This document shows positions 11,940 through 24,861 of a stretch of DNA of 64,000 bases, piece by piece. This DNA is from Erythroxylum novogranatense (Eukaryota > Streptophyta > Magnoliopsida > Malpighiales > Erythroxylaceae). The DNA is taken from assembly GCA_029891385.1 (NCBI GenBank), contig CM057225.1:15986620-16050619 (forward strand), in the 5' to 3' direction. The notes beneath the pieces are model-generated. The model worked only from the letters and a program-made list of their open reading frames with translations, did not search any database and was not told the DNA's origin. The translations under genes and the position numbers were made by a program. The stretch's first letter is position 1. Every line of letters starts with the position of its first letter.

Positions 11940-14267
11940 GCTTATTCGTTAACTTTAAGGACTAGTAATGAGAATTATATACATGTAATACATAGAAGAT
12001 AATACTCACTATAAAAAGATCTATAGTTATAATTTATATATTTGATTTCCTGTTATATTTGTGTTGAGTTAAATGGATCAAATGGGAGAATGTATGATTT
12101 TTTTAAATAAAATCTACCTACTCTTCTTACTGTTGAGATTGTGATCCATTTAATGTTTAACCCTTCTCACCACGCACATGTTATCACCCATGTTTCATGA
12201 GTTTCCTCCTCTGTGATGGGCAAAGGTGTTGAAATGGTTTAAAAATCAATTTTGGGTTCCTATCCTTAGACTCACGATATTGACACCATTGGTACGTGAA
12301 AAACAAAGAGGATCGAAGATTTAAAATATCTGAGACGAAGATTTAAAATATCTAAGATGTAGAGGATCGTCGATGGAGCAATGACTAGAGGTATTTTATT
12401 TCGGCTATGCTTCCGTTGCTATATATACATGGTTAATATGAAAGTATCTTGTTTACACATAAATCTTGTTGTATTTTGAGATGCATGTCACGTATTGTTG
12501 ATTTACAAGAGGTACACGATACATGTTAAAAGAGAGCCCAACGTTAGGGGGAAAGTTAATAGTAATAGTTGGTTACCAGTTATAGTCAAAGAAGTGATTA
12601 TTGTCCGAATATGTCCCTGACTTTATCATTCTTGTACCAAACTATAATTGAACCATACATATTCGAAGCTATCGCAAAATAATTGTAGCTTAATGTTCCC
12701 ATCCCAATAGCTGGAAGACAAGATTCCGGATTCACATACACGTTGTATCTAGAACTAAAAGCATTATAAAAGAAAAAAAAAAAGGTATCAGTTATGGAGA
12801 ACAGGTAATACCGTAATAGTATAATATACTTCCGTAGACAAGATGTTGATTAATTGATTCAATTCCACTCTCGGCAGAGAAACGTTTCTGTAGAAGGATA
12901 GCAAATTGGTGCCTAACGTTCACGGATTTCCAAAAACTGCCAGAAAATGACGGCCTCCAACCTAGACTTTTGAGCTTACATATTCTTCTAGTGCCTGTAT
13001 TAGTATGTGGATCAGAAATTCAAAAGCTTCGTTCAACATTGACTCAGCCATGAAGAATAGATTGTACTTGAAAGTATGTCAAGGGGGTTGAAGTCAATAG
13101 GCTAAGAGCAAAGTTTTGTGGACAAAGACAAATAAGAACATTGATCATCAAAATTAGTTTGTAAAATGAGTTAAATTTAGATAAGGTTTAAAAAAAATAA
13201 ATTGACGGTGGAGACTCGTTACAAAAATCTTCATTAATTAAAAGATGTGAACCTTGTATGATAAAACATAGGATGCTTCATAAATCAAGTGATATGTTTT
13301 GCCTTTTCTTTACTCTTGTCTTTCTCATGCATATAGTCAAATCATAAGAGTTTGAAATGGAAAGATGCATGAACCCAACTTACATTATTGAGGAATTCAT
13401 TACCTATATAGATCATTCGCAATGTTGGGAACCATGCTCATTCCAAATCCAGATGTTTTCCGCTTATAACTCCAAAGGATTTGGTGTAATATTGCTAGGA
13501 CTCGTGTAATGGTGACAAAGTCGGACAGGGTGACCTTTTTAACTGAGCGTACGTGAGAACTAGGAAGGGTGGCTAATCTATTATTGCGGTTCTATTCCCA
13601 AAATTGTGATTATGTAGTTTGAATAGCAAACTAAGAGAGTTTGTGTTCTTGAACGTGCGCCTAATCTTGGAAAAAGAACATGCATAGGTGGACAAAAATG
13701 CTTCACGGTCGGCCACGTGTTGCGTGTTTCTTCTCCTGCTATGTACCGACTAGCTAGCTAACCTACCGCCACCTCGCATGTTGACCCTTACAAAAGCAAA
13801 AAGTGAGCAAAGCCAACCCTCGATGACTCCATTATCTAGAGCAATAGCACTTATAATGGCAACCCAACAATTTTGACTTACTATTTTACTCTTCAGGAAA
13901 TTCAACACTCTAAAGATTGGACTCTCATTTTTTCTCACAGTCATGGCATACCATTTGTCTATGGCTCCTTGACAAGCGCAGAACTGAAATAATCATCGCT
14001 CACTCACCCTACCCGTCGCCGGAGGGAGCGACTGCAACCACAATCTCAGTTCCAGTTCTACACCATCAGTTCACACGTTGCACGCAGATATTATTATGTC
14101 GAACCACCAACATGCGCTCAAATTATTAGAATGAGGCGGTTTGTTTGATTTGTAAAAGAAGCATGGACAGATGTTAATCGTGTGGCCTGGAATATTATCG
14201 GTTGTAAGGGACACATATTATGTTAAGATAGACAATACTGTTGGAACTTGGTAAGTAGAGAGACAGA
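11940..14267. other. Unassigned spacer between the two CACTA elements
   Basis: These 2.3 kb contain no frame I can assign. Short frames at 13750-13944 (minus) and 13917-14129 (plus) overlap head to head and lack recognisable motifs. A CCACGTGT G-box-like hexamer lies near 13710. This and 15711-18303 are the stretches most likely to be ordinary host intergenic DNA. Confidence 0.5.
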
Positions 14268-14270
14268 TAA

Positions 14271-15707
14271 CACTACAAGAAAAATGCAAATTAGCAACGA
14301 AAATTTAGCAACGGAAATATTTTCGTAGGTAATTAGCGACGTAAATATGTTTTCCGTCGCTAAAATTGAGTGATTTACCGACAGAAATAATATTCGTTGC
14401 TAAATTTGGAGGAAATTTATCGCAGCAAAATTAGGGACGGAAATTAGCGACGGAAAACATAGCCGTCGGTAATTAATTACTGACGGAAAATATACCGTTG
14501 GAAATTAGCGACGAAAAGTATATTTCCGTCGCTAAAATTGAGTAATTTAGCGACGGTACTAATATTTGTCGCTAAATTTGGAGGAAATTCGTGACGGCAA
14601 AATTAGCAACGGAATTTAGCGACGGTATACGTTCCGTCGCTAAAAATGGAGGGAATTTTTGACGGAATAAAAAATTTTGAATTTATCTACGGAAAATTCC
14701 GTAGGTAAATTAATTTAGCGACGGAAATTTTCTTTTCGTCGGTAAAAAGACGGAATTATTAGCGGTATAATTTTTTTAAATTTACTAACGGAAATTTTAA
14801 ATCGGTAATTCCGTCAGTAAATTCTTTTAAATATAAACTCACCCGACATCTCCTCCCACTTCTATATTCTTTTCCTTTCTTCTTCTTCCTTCTTTCTACA
14901 TCTTCTTCGGTTTTCTTGAGCCCATTTCTCTGTTGTGAACTCTTTTCCGCTTCGACGATGTTATCTTCTCCACTATTGTCATCGTGTCCTTGGTAGAGGT
15001 ATTTTGCAACTCTTGTCTTGTGTTTTTTTTCATATATTAGATGAAAGTTAATTTGAGTATTTATTATTTTCGTTTATTTGTGTATTTTATTATTGGAAAA
15101 CAACTTTAAGGTATAAATGTTAGTGATAGAAGGACATGACGTGATTTTAGTTGTAATGTGTTCATAAATTTCGATGCATGTAAGGTGTTTGATGAAATGT
15201 TTGTTATCTGAAAAAATAATTTCGTTCTTTATTTTTGATTACTGCTTTTAGTATGAATTTTAATATTTTAATTCTTTTACTTGAAATAATGAAGTTCTCT
15301 ATGATGGCTTGACAGAGAAACTAAACAGTTTAGAGATAAATTTTAAAAATAATTTTCAGCAAATTTACCCACGGAAAAAATTCCGTTGGTAAATATATCG
15401 ATTTTACCGACGGAATTTTTCCGTCAGCAATCATCGACGGAATTACAATTCGTTGCTAATTTTCTGACAGAAAATTTACCGACCGAATAAAAAAGCGTCG
15501 GCAAATTTATCGACGGAAATTTTTACCGTCGATAATTCCGTCGTAAATTTAGCAACGGAAAATGTCCGTCGTTAAATTTAGAACGCCATATCTCCGACGC
15601 CTTTTTCGTGAATAAATTAAAATCATTAAATAAAAACTACCAAGCGAAATATACGCATAAATTTACATCGGTAAATTTCATCGCTAAAGTTTATTTTTCT
15701 TGTAGTG
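14271..15707. mobile_element. CACTA (En/Spm-type) DNA transposon 2, short non-autonomous derivative
   Basis: It starts CACTACAAGAAAAATG and ends ATTTTTCTTGTAGTG, flanked on both sides by TAA (14268-14270 and 15708-15710). Most of its 1.44 kb is subterminal sequence dense in TTTAGCGACGGAAA-like motifs in both orientations (about 14280-14830 and 15355-15700). The centre holds a pyrimidine-rich stretch near 14840-14940. There is no coding frame. It shares terminal repeats with CACTA 1 and could respond to the same transposase. Confidence 0.93.
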
Positions 15708-15710
15708 TAA

Positions 15711-17603
15711 GCAGCAGCAAGCGTGCATAAAAGTCACAAAGAGGCATTAAATGTGGATCACAAGGCTTGAAGCAGAGCATGAATTTCGTTTTCATGAAAG
15801 TGAAAGAGAACAAAGTTAAGAGAGGAGAATCTTACCACTAACTTCTTGCCGATTCCCACGTTTTATAGGCCTGGAAGAAGTAAGAAAAAACCCTCAATAT
15901 ATCATACATGTAAAAAGATATTTTTATTATTAAAATTTAATATTTATACTCAATTTATAAGTCTATATATTCAACAAAATATTAAATGATCATAATATCA
16001 ACTAATAATATCATGCAAATATTATTTTATCAAGCAACTAGATAAAGCTCTAAATTATTAAATCAAATATTTTTAGTAACTTTGGACTTTAATTAACATT
16101 AGTGATTTTTAATAAAATTTCTTTTATAGGAATTAATATAATGGTAAATGTAGTAATTTAATCCTACCAACCTATTTATAAAAACCAATCAAATACATCC
16201 AACTATTTATTGGATTATTTAATTATCAAATAATTTTATTATTATTTAATTATTTCAACATGTTTAATAGAATTATACAAATTTTTATAATAAATGAAAC
16301 TGTTTATGTAGTCTTTGAATTGAGTAACTTAAATTATTTAATTTAGTCATATTATAACTAAACTTATGTAAATATCTACAAGAACTAAATCCCATAATTA
16401 TTACATATGGCAAAGTATAATGAAAATTACAAAATTAAATTATTTATTAATGTTTAATTATATTTTTATAAATAATAAGTAATTTAAAATAAAAAGGTGA
16501 AATAAAAATAAACACAATATCATTTAATATTATGTTTTGATTTAAAATGCTAATATAATATCTATGTTATAATGACAAATTACAAATTAATTATAATATG
16601 TTCAAATATTTAATAAGTTAAAATAAATAAAAGTCAAAACTTAATCTTTAAATTATTATTCAGAACTCAGAAGATATAACTATGATTTTTTTACCACCAA
16701 TTTTTAAATTGAAATATCTTAAATTCATATGTTAGTGAAAATAAAAAAATGGAGTGTAAGAAATACACCCAAATGTTTCAAAGGTATTTATAAATATAAC
16801 AAGTTAAAGTTTGTATAGCTAATAAAGAAGGTTAGCAATTTATTAGTTAACCTTAACTTTTTCACACAACAAAAAATTTACTACTTTTTTAAATTAAAAA
16901 ATACTAAAATATATTAAAAATGGACCCCTAATAAGAGAGAGGCCAGATAGGTGTCCTGCCTACCCAGGCCCGCACCGGCTCAGTTGAGAAATGGACAAAC
17001 TACAGATGGGGTCCTGAGGAAGGTACGTGCCTTAACAGGACTGTGCCTGCTAACATGTTTTGAGGTCACAAGTTTGCCTCCAACCCCAACCCTGGCCACC
17101 TCAACCTTCCATTGCCAAAACATAGACAACTCGATTATTTTCTTTGGGATTTTCCCCTGCCCTTCGTCTTCAAAAGGGACCACGAATTTGTTGTCATCCT
17201 CAGCTTTAGTTTAAACACTTTATTATTTTACATCTTATACTTCTGTTTATGTCACATTGCGCATCAATCTAATCTTAAAATGGTGACTCTTAGCTACAGT
17301 CCAAGTTGTTTGCAGAGACCTAACATCTCACATCGGAGGCATTGCATTTGAGTCGCCATTATTTTACAAGATGCTATGTTATTGAACTCTGATCACCTGA
17401 CTGTTGAGATGAGATTTGTTATGTTAATTGTGTTTAGTAATCTAAAATATACATCTAAAGTTTTAAATAAAATTAATATATAAATATGTGAATATGTTTA
17501 TAAATGAAAGTAAATTTAATTTTTAAATATTTTAGTTCTTAGATACTCTACCCATTTTGAGATTTGTATAAGTTAAATATAGCTTTATAATATATATTTT
17601 AGC

Positions 17604-17642
<39 letters not shown>

Positions 17643-18303
17643 TATTATCAATATTGTATTTAACTAGGGAGGTATTTATTTTAGAAATATAAAACCATCT
17701 TCACGATTTATAATGTCTCATTACGTGTACGTTTATTATATACACAAATATATTTGCAATATTTAAATGTGTGGATTTATCTCTATAGATGTGCAATCAT
17801 GTAGGCACGATGGATGTTCTTTTCTTCAAATTTCACACACTTGATGTCCATTCTGAGACATAACGGTGTTAAAGTTCTTAAAATCTCACAACATCTGGTA
17901 ACAACAATTAAGAGTAATTTATTATATACAAGAATGTTTCTATTATTATCACAAATTAAGCCTAGACCAATCTCATGACAACCGTTCCTTTACTATCACT
18001 AGACTAAGATTAATCAATTTGTTAAACTCACAAAAATTTAGAAAGGAACAACTCATAAATAAGTATAATTATCCACCAATATTAACACAATATTTAACAT
18101 TTAAAATAATCAGTCAACTCATAAGCAATGAATATATCAAAGGCTCGATTCTCGTTTATTCAAGTTCTCTTCATCTAACATGGAAGATGATGAAGTTATT
18201 AATACACTTTGTATTATCCCTTCTACGTCCCCAAGATCCTCTACGACTCCCTCGTCTGAACTATACATTTAACATGATGACGAATGCTAAATAGAAAAAA
18301 AAT
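15711..18303. other. AT-rich unassigned spacer
   Basis: No recognisable gene or repeat family. 15900-16900 is very AT-rich. 16940-17200 is somewhat richer in GC and holds short overlapping frames on both strands without motifs, which I treat as chance. A TA microsatellite sits at 17609-17636. Confidence 0.5.
17609..17636. repeat. (TA)14 microsatellite
   Basis: An uninterrupted run of 14 TA dinucleotides within AT-rich spacer. Confidence 0.95.
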
Positions 18304-19498
18304 TGAAAGAACTGTAGGGGTGTATTAGTTTTACAAACTCTTCAAATTATGACAATCGTTTTTAGCACAATAAATAATCAAAAGAATTAAAATACAAAAA
18401 AAATCAACACCAACATTTGTTAACATAGTTCAGCACACTTTGTTTAGTTTTGTGTGACCCTCACTCAGATTAATACGTTCATCAAAGGACAACGATAGTT
18501 TTACACAAGACTTTAATAAGCCAACGTCACTTAATCCTTGACACTATCACTCGTCTTCACTACCCTTAAAAGTGATTCACACCTAATAATACGGTCGACT
18601 CGTGTTAATCTCAATAAATGATTTTTCTCAATAATCTTTTAAAGCAAGAACAATGAATAAATCATTCAAGTGATTAAACAAACAATTCACCGCTCAAGAA
18701 GACACTTGAGTAAGAGACAAATAACAACTCTCTTCATAGCCAAGAAATCATGCACAACTGAATAGTCACGCAGGTATCATCACTAGATCTACCCATTCAC
18801 TATCGACAAGAACACACCAAAACACAGAAGAGACAATCACAAGTCTTCCTCAATTCAGCCCACAACAAAACAAATTAGATATCAGGTTCACCTTTGATGT
18901 ATTCAATTACCATAACCACCAAAATTGAAGCATTACCAAGTGACTCACGTGTGTATGTAGCAAAAGCTAGATTAAACCCATCATTTAAACGCCCAGCGAA
19001 ACCTTCACTAAGTCAATGATGTTTCAGGTGTAGGAGCTGGGTCACGCAGATATCAACACACCTTCAACTATCTTCAATTTTCTTCACACCTGGTAACATC
19101 ACATGCAAACGTCCCTTAATGTAGTAAAATATTAAAATAAAAAACATCACACTTTTCCTCTTCCATTCACCATCAACATTTACCAGAAAAATCTCACAAA
19201 ATCACCCATGTGTCTATTTACTCCAAGAACAGAGTCACACACGCAATCAATGAAAAGAGTTGGAAACCTTCACGCAACTTGCCTACAACCTTCACGCAAC
19301 ATTGCATTATCCATATCTGAAAAATAAACGTGATGCACACCAATCTTCATTCAAGATGGACTTCTATTTGTGCAACAATTCTTATTTAAGAATCTGATTC
19401 AAGAAGACTTCTTGATTTATATTTTTAATAATTATCTTGAATACCCAATAATTAAAAATTCCAAAATTAAATAATAAGAGATAATAAAAATTCTAACA
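18304..19498 (-). repeat. 3' LTR of the outer copia element
   Basis: In minus sense it opens TGTTAGAATTTTTATT directly after a G-rich tract (ATATGGGGCGAT). It closes with a segment like the U5 of SIRE-type LTRs (GTAAAACTAATACACCCC), followed by CTTTCA at 18304. The 5' LTR is not in the window, so the outer boundary is judged by motif only and could instead be a few bases away. Confidence 0.55.
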
Positions 19499-19679
19499 AT
19501 CGCCCCATATTTTGACATTTTTGTCACAATTAAGAAACTTCCCTTGAACCACATAATCAAATATAAAATAGTATTGAAGTCACAATACTCCCCCTCAATC
19601 CAAGGTCCACGCAGAGATAAAAATAACTAACATTCACAAGTAGCTCAAAATAAGTACAAACCCATACAAATTCAAGTCA

Positions 19680-20113
19680 TCTCCTACTTTGGGACAAAGG
19701 ATGTCAAAAAGAAAAATCAAGGAGCATCAAAGGATCGAAGAATTCGCTACTTCAGCTAACGAAGTACATCAAGACCCACTTGAAAAATACCTCAATCCTC
19801 TCAATTTCAAAAAGCTGCATGAGGATTGACAGAAGAGGTTCCTGAGGTGTCTAAAGGACTAGGTGTAGTGTATGGCAAATCTATAACTTGTGGTTGTTTG
19901 AAAATTCTAGCCGATGATAGGTAATTGGTTCAAGTGTACTTGTCTCCAACCGAGGAATACCATTTGCATATAAAAATTGAAAAATTAAGCAAGGAAAGTA
20001 AAGTAGAGAATGTGACTTGCCTCCAATAGCCAACATAGCTTCAATTATAAGTCGCCCTAAATTGAAGTTCACCTTGGTACCGATGGCATAGAGTAGTTTA
20101 GTCTATGCTAGAT
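19680..20113 (-). pseudogene. Extra 3' ORF of the copia element, C-terminal half
   Basis: The frame VNFNLGRLIIEAMLAIGGKS at its start continues the protein interrupted at 30512 by element C. It reads like the C-terminal part of the 'putative plant transposon protein' domain, with hydrophobic repeats and a LLYFPCLI stretch. A stop at 19881 and a frameshift beyond it break the tail, which runs on in another frame to a Ser/Thr/Pro-rich segment. Function of this protein family is unknown; its place between pol and the 3' LTR is where SIRE elements carry an env-like frame. Confidence 0.55.
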
Positions 20114-20320
20114 TGTTGGGCCCCATTACCGAAGCCCAACCATGGTGTTGGACCCCGTTCCTGGAGCTCAACTATCTGAAACGAAGTTGAAAAGCGTAAG
20201 CGGGATTTCCTTGTAGGGTCATTTCAACGAACCCTCAATTGCTTTCAATCAATCCTTTTTAATTCAAAGCCAAAAGCTACCAATTTTTATGGAGAGGTAG
20301 CAAAGCGTGTTATAAATCCA

Positions 20321-20363
20321 ATGCTTCAAGAATCACTCAATTTGGAGGTCGGACGAAGAAGTT
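20321..20363 (-). repeat. Conserved LTR block, copy in element C 3' LTR
   Basis: In minus sense it reads CTTCGTCCGACCTCC, then a variant of TGATTCTTGAAGCATTGGAT. The same block occurs at 27949-27991 in the other C LTR, in D (41090-41135, 48943-48988), in E (56890-56932), in B (50659-50707) and more weakly in G (about 61065-61100), always in LTR sense. Confidence 0.8.
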
Positions 20364-20574
20364 ATGGTCGAAAGAATCCAATATGTTCATGTCCTTATTC
20401 CAACTGAACATGTCTTGGCGCGATTTTCATAACTTCTTATGGAAATGTCGAATTGATTTCGTTTTTGGACCATTGGAGAGAAGACATCGAGATATACAAC
20501 TATTATGAAGACCTCAAAGTGAGATTCATCCTCGAAACTGGTCAAAATTGCAATTTACTATAGCTGACCTGTGA

Positions 20575-20707
20575 ATGTTCGTTTAACGGACATAGACTGG
20601 CAAAACAACACTTTTTATGTCCGTTTAACGGACATACACTGGGCTGAGGGTCCTTTTTCACCCAATAATGTCCGTTAAACGGACACCCATGTCCGTTTAA
20701 CGGACAT
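20575..20707 (-). repeat. Palindrome cluster in element C 3' LTR
   Basis: Four copies of ATGTCCGTTTAACGGACAT (or the complementary-strand version with TTAAAC) start at about 20575, 20617, 20668 and 20689. Each is a near-perfect 17-19-bp palindrome. The first carries one change (TGTTCG) and seems to fuse two copies present in the other LTR. Confidence 0.92.
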
Positions 20708-22686
20708 TGGGGCTCCCCAAAGCTTCAATGCCTCTCAAAGCTTCCAACATCCATCCTAACACCATATACACTCAAAATCTCCCCAAATTAAACCCTTCAA
20801 GTGTAATAACACTCCTCAAACATTCAATTACCAATTGAGATGCATTAAACTCCCAATTCTCAACTCAAAAGCTCATACAACACTCAACTCTCATCATTCA
20901 CCAAAGCTGTCACATTCATGCCTTCCATACAACATCATCACTTGCAAAACCCATAACTCTTAACATTGATATCCAAATTTCGCAAACCTTATACCGTTGA
21001 AAAGTTAAAAGGATAAACTACAAAGTTCAAGAAGATCATTTTGTCCAATATGGCCTAATTTAACCTAGTTTCTCCCATAAATTCAATACACAAAGAATAC
21101 CCCTATGGAACCTAAAATAAGCATTACACCCAACAAAATAAATAAGCACATGCACAAAGGAACTTTTTCAATCTTCAATTCATTTCCAAGTCAAAATGGA
21201 GTTCATACAAACCTTTAATTACATACTGACATTACACAAGTTGCAAAATACATTCGATGCTCAATGTTCAATATGCTTTTAAAGCTATTAAAAAAAATCT
21301 AACTCCTAACTTAATACAAAAGCTAACTCTCTCGAGATTGTCCAAATGCCTGCAAAGATTTACCGATCTTCTCGATCTGCACTTGAGGAGTGGGAAAATA
21401 TTGGGTTGAGCTACACAGTTCAGTGGCTAAAAAATATTTATAGCCATTGGCGATGAGCCACACGATCAAACATATATGTACACATAAACACTCATTAAGC
21501 ATATACTTCACAATGATAATTCAACATCCACAATTCAGTATCCAATTTATAATTCATAACATCATCACATATTAGATGTAATTCAATTCAAAACATGGAT
21601 TTATCACATCAAAATGCAAATGCACAATCAAATGGCTCGAGGGTTCCGTGAAACAAAAAGGCGAAATCGAAGTTTACACCGTGAACGAAACGAGTCCATT
21701 TTCGGATCTGGGCCCTGGCGGGCAGTAGAGATAAGGCTTTTGTCGACGCGTGCGTGACTACTAAACAGTTCCTCTCGCCCAAACACAATCAATTTCATAC
21801 TCAAACCAATCATATCTAAATCTCAATTTCTCAAGCTTTTCTCATACTAAAATGCCACAATTCAACTCAAGGGCATAACAATCATATCAAAATATCAAGC
21901 ATTATGCATAACATGACATAATCACAATTCAATTGGTTTATCATAATGGCATACATCACAATGAAATTTCAACATCACAACAATTCAACAAGCTATTTAG
22001 CACACACAACACATACAAGCATTTTGCCCATATTACTAATAACTATAAATAATTTACCCACCTTATACTCTTGAAATACCCAACTTTAATGGTGACCTTC
22101 CTCTTGCACTTGGGTAGGCTCTTGATTCCCTAACACAATCAAAATTTCTCATTAATTCCCAATTCCATTGGAATTTCCCCAATTTCTATAATCTTAACAA
22201 ATCACAATTAACCCTAATCAAGTTCCAATTTAACCTACCCATGGCTCATACATGTTAGAAAACTTAACACCTAGCTTAGAAACCCAAAAATCCCATAGAT
22301 CTTACCATCCTCATCTTCCTCCAAGCATTCCCAACCTGACCCTTCTTTCTCTCTAGAACTTCTCATTCACAAAACCCCAACCTATTTCTTTACCAAAGCA
22401 TGAAGAAGGTGAAGAACTTACCTTGAAAGCCTTGATTTCTCCTCCTTCCCACGAAATTTTCCTTCCTTTCCCTTGCCTTTGTCGATTTTTCTTCTTCATC
22501 TCTCCTCTCTTTCCCTTTCTCTCTCTTCCTCCTTATGGCTTCCACGATATTCCCTCTTCTCCTCTTTTAATTTTTGCCTTCTTATTCTTCCTTACCTTCC
22601 CATTCTACCCCTCATTAACATGGCCCTTCCAAAAATACCCTTCTTTGTCTTATATGGAACTACTAACCCCTTAAGCCAACTTAATA

Positions 22687-23268
22687 CTAACTTAACCCTA
22701 ACCCTTTCATTCTAATTTCAATTTCTAATTCTTCCATCAAATTTCTAATTAATGGCCCAATTCTAAAATAAAAAATTAAACCAACATATAAACATAAATA
22801 ACCAATTAAGGAATTTATAAGAAATTCAAAAAAATTCAAGACCCAACAACTCTCCTCCCCTAAAAGAATTTCGTCATCAAAATTCTTACCTGAGTCATTG
22901 AAGAGGTGCGGGTACTTCTCCTTCATTACTTCCATAGGCTCCCATGTTGCCTCTTCTGTCGAATGGTTCCGCCATAAGACTTTAACTAATTGCACAACCT
23001 TATTTCTTAAAAATTTTTCCTTCGAATCTAGGATCTCCATTGGTTGCTCCTCATATGTCAAATCCTCTCTTAGCTGAACTTCTAAAGGTTGAACTATGTG
23101 TGAAGGATCTGATCGGTACTTTCTCAACATCGACACATGAAAAACATTATGAATCTTAGACAATTTCACAGGCAAAGCTAACTTGTACGCTAAAGGCCCA
23201 ATCCTCTCAATAATCTCATAAGGGCCTATATACCTCGGACTTAGCTTGCCTTTCTTACCAAATCTCAA
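22687..23268 (-). pseudogene. Element C integrase C-terminus with chromodomain-like tail
   Basis: After a TAG at 23278-23280 the frame continues with GKLSPRYIGPYEII and YKLALPVKLSKIHNVFHVSML, the conserved C-terminal region of plant gypsy integrases. Then VKVLWRNHSTEEATWEPMEV resembles the core of a chromodomain, which in chromoviruses tethers integrase to heterochromatin marks. The frame ends NFDDEILLGEES at the polypurine tract but runs about 160 bases into the LTR because no stop occurs first. Confidence 0.85.
22849..22866 (-). other. Polypurine tract of element C
   Basis: In minus sense CTTTTAGGGGAGGAGAGT lies directly before the 3' LTR start, the expected primer site for plus-strand DNA synthesis. 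The pol frame reads through it and into the LTR. Confidence 0.85.
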
Positions 23269-23277
23269 AACCCCTTT

Positions 23278-23934
23278 CTATGGAGAAGCTCTAAGAAAAA
23301 CTTTGTCCCCAACTTCAAATTCCATCTCTTTTCTATGTGCATCCGTGTAGCTCTTCATTTTATCTTGAGCCGCTTTAAGCTGCTGTTTCACCAACTTAAT
23401 CTTATCAACAGTGACTTGCACCAACTTAGGTCCTACAAATCTCCTCTCACCTTCCTCATCCCAACAAATAGGAGTTCTACACCTCCTACCAGAAAGAGCT
23501 TCATATGGTGCCATTTGAATTCCCGAGTGATAGGAATTATTATAAGCAAATTCTATTAAAGGCAAATGATCATCCCATGAGCTTTTGAAATCCATAACAC
23601 AAGCTCTTAGCATCGCCTCCAAAGTCCAGATCGTTCTCTCCGATTTTTCATCAGTTTGCGGATGGAAAGCTGTACTAAAATTTAACTTAGTTCCCAAAGT
23701 CTCCTGTAAGCTTTCCCAAAACCTGGAGGTAAACCTGGGATCTCTATCCAAGACTATCGAACTTGGAATCCCATGAAGTCTTATTATCTCATCCATATAT
23801 TTCTTGGCCAACACATTCAACGAATCCGTCTGTTTAATTGGCAAGAAATGAGCAGACTTGGTTAACCTATCCACAATCACCCATATTGCATCATGCTTCC
23901 TACTGGTTCTTGGCAATTTCATCAAGAAATCCAT
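23278..23934 (-). pseudogene. Element C integrase catalytic core
   Basis: The DDE core is visible: Asp in VIVDRLTKSAHF, Asp in IVLDRDPRFTSRFW and Glu in DEKSERTIWTLEAML, with conserved spacing. It would join element cDNA to target DNA. The usual G-Q between D and S of the third motif is E-K here. A stop follows the core at 23278. Confidence 0.92.
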
Positions 23935-24015
23935 CGTAATCTTCTCCCATTTCCATTCTGGAATCGACAGAGGTTTAAGCTTGCCGGAAGGTGCTTGGTG
24001 CTCAGCCTTGACTTG

Positions 24016-24279
24016 CTAGCACACTAAGCATCTTTTAGCATATTCTGCAACTTCTTTCTTCATTCCTTTCCACCAGAAATGCTCCTTTAAATCTCTATAC
24101 ATTTTCGTACTTCCTGGGTGCATTGCATAAGGCGCATTATGTGCCTCATCCAAAATTTTATCCTTCAACTCTTGCACATCAGGAATACACAGTCTGTTAC
24201 CTACCACCATTAATCCATCTTCCTTTACCTCCACTTCAGAAGGTTTACCATTCTTTATATCTTCCTTGAGCTTGCTCAA
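24016..24279 (-). pseudogene. Element C integrase zinc-binding domain
   Basis: The frame includes DEAHNAPYAMHPGSTKMYRDL, FWWKGMKKEVAEYAKRCLVC, matching the His-His-Cys-Cys zinc module at the N-terminus of gypsy integrases. The TAG at 24016 falls directly after the last cysteine, where relatives read on into the core, and another TAG at 24295 separates it from RNase H. Confidence 0.9.
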
Positions 24280-24294
24280 ATACTCATCTTGTTT

Positions 24295-24861
24295 CTACAT
24301 TTCCTTAATCTTTTCATTCAATACTGGCCTTACTCTAAAGTTAGCCAATATACAATCCGATTCAGCTTGTGTCAATGTCACTCCAAGTTTAGCTAATTCC
24401 TTTAGCAAAGGAAAATACATTGTCTGTACATATGCCATAGTCGATTTTATACTCAGTGCATCCGCTACTACATTAGCTTTTCCTGGGTGATAATCAATCA
24501 TCAAATCATAGTCTTTAAGTAGCTCTAACCATCTTCTCTGTCTCAAATTCAACTCTTTCTGGCTCATTAGATACTTAAGACTCTTATGGTCAGTAAATAC
24601 CCTAGTGGTGACTCCATACAGGTAATGTCTCCAAATCTTCAATGCAAAAATTATAGTAGCCAGCTCCAAGTCATGTGTGGGATAATTCGTCTCATAAGGT
24701 TTCAATTGTCTCAAGGCATATGCAATCACCTTATCTCCTTGCATCAACACACAGCCTAATCCATTCCTCAAAGCATCACTATACACTATGTATCCATCAT
24801 TACCCGAAGGCAAAGTCAAAACTGGTTCACTCGTCAATCGATACTTAAGCTCTTCTGGCAT
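24295..24861 (-). pseudogene. Element C RNase H domain
   Basis: The three acidic positions are recognisable: [38 protein letters not shown] and [11 protein letters not shown], followed by [16 protein letters not shown] and the terminal [14 protein letters not shown]. This domain would remove the RNA template strand during reverse transcription. It overlaps the preceding RT frame by 28 bases in a different phase, so a frameshift separates them. Confidence 0.92.

Larger units (their letters stand above)
20114..22848 (-). repeat. Element C 3' LTR
   Basis: Nearly identical to 27743-30511, with TG/CA ends. It lies directly after the polypurine tract (22849-22866). In minus sense it carries the leader features described for the 5' LTR. 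It has four copies of the TGTCCGTTTAACGGACA palindrome against five in the other LTR. Confidence 0.93.

Noticed and set aside
13750..14129. Two short overlapping frames (64 and 70 codons) on opposite strands as a possible host gene
   Set aside because: No motif, no supporting codon pattern and mutually overlapping; a G-box-like CACGTG nearby is not enough to call a gene.
16951..17351. Frames of 67-87 codons on both strands in a GC-richer patch
   Set aside because: They overlap one another in opposite directions and show no recognisable domain; likely chance.
19520..19660. A separate copia LTR boundary at the CTCCCCCTC stretch
   Set aside because: It reads better as the region just inside the 3' LTR of the outer copia element, between the extra frame and the polypurine-like tract.
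22423..22715. Hydrophobic Leu/Phe/Ser/Pro-rich frames in the C LTRs (also about 30136-30378) as membrane proteins
   Set aside because: They are translations of a TTC/CTC-rich leader on the antisense strand of the LTR and occur in both LTR copies by duplication.
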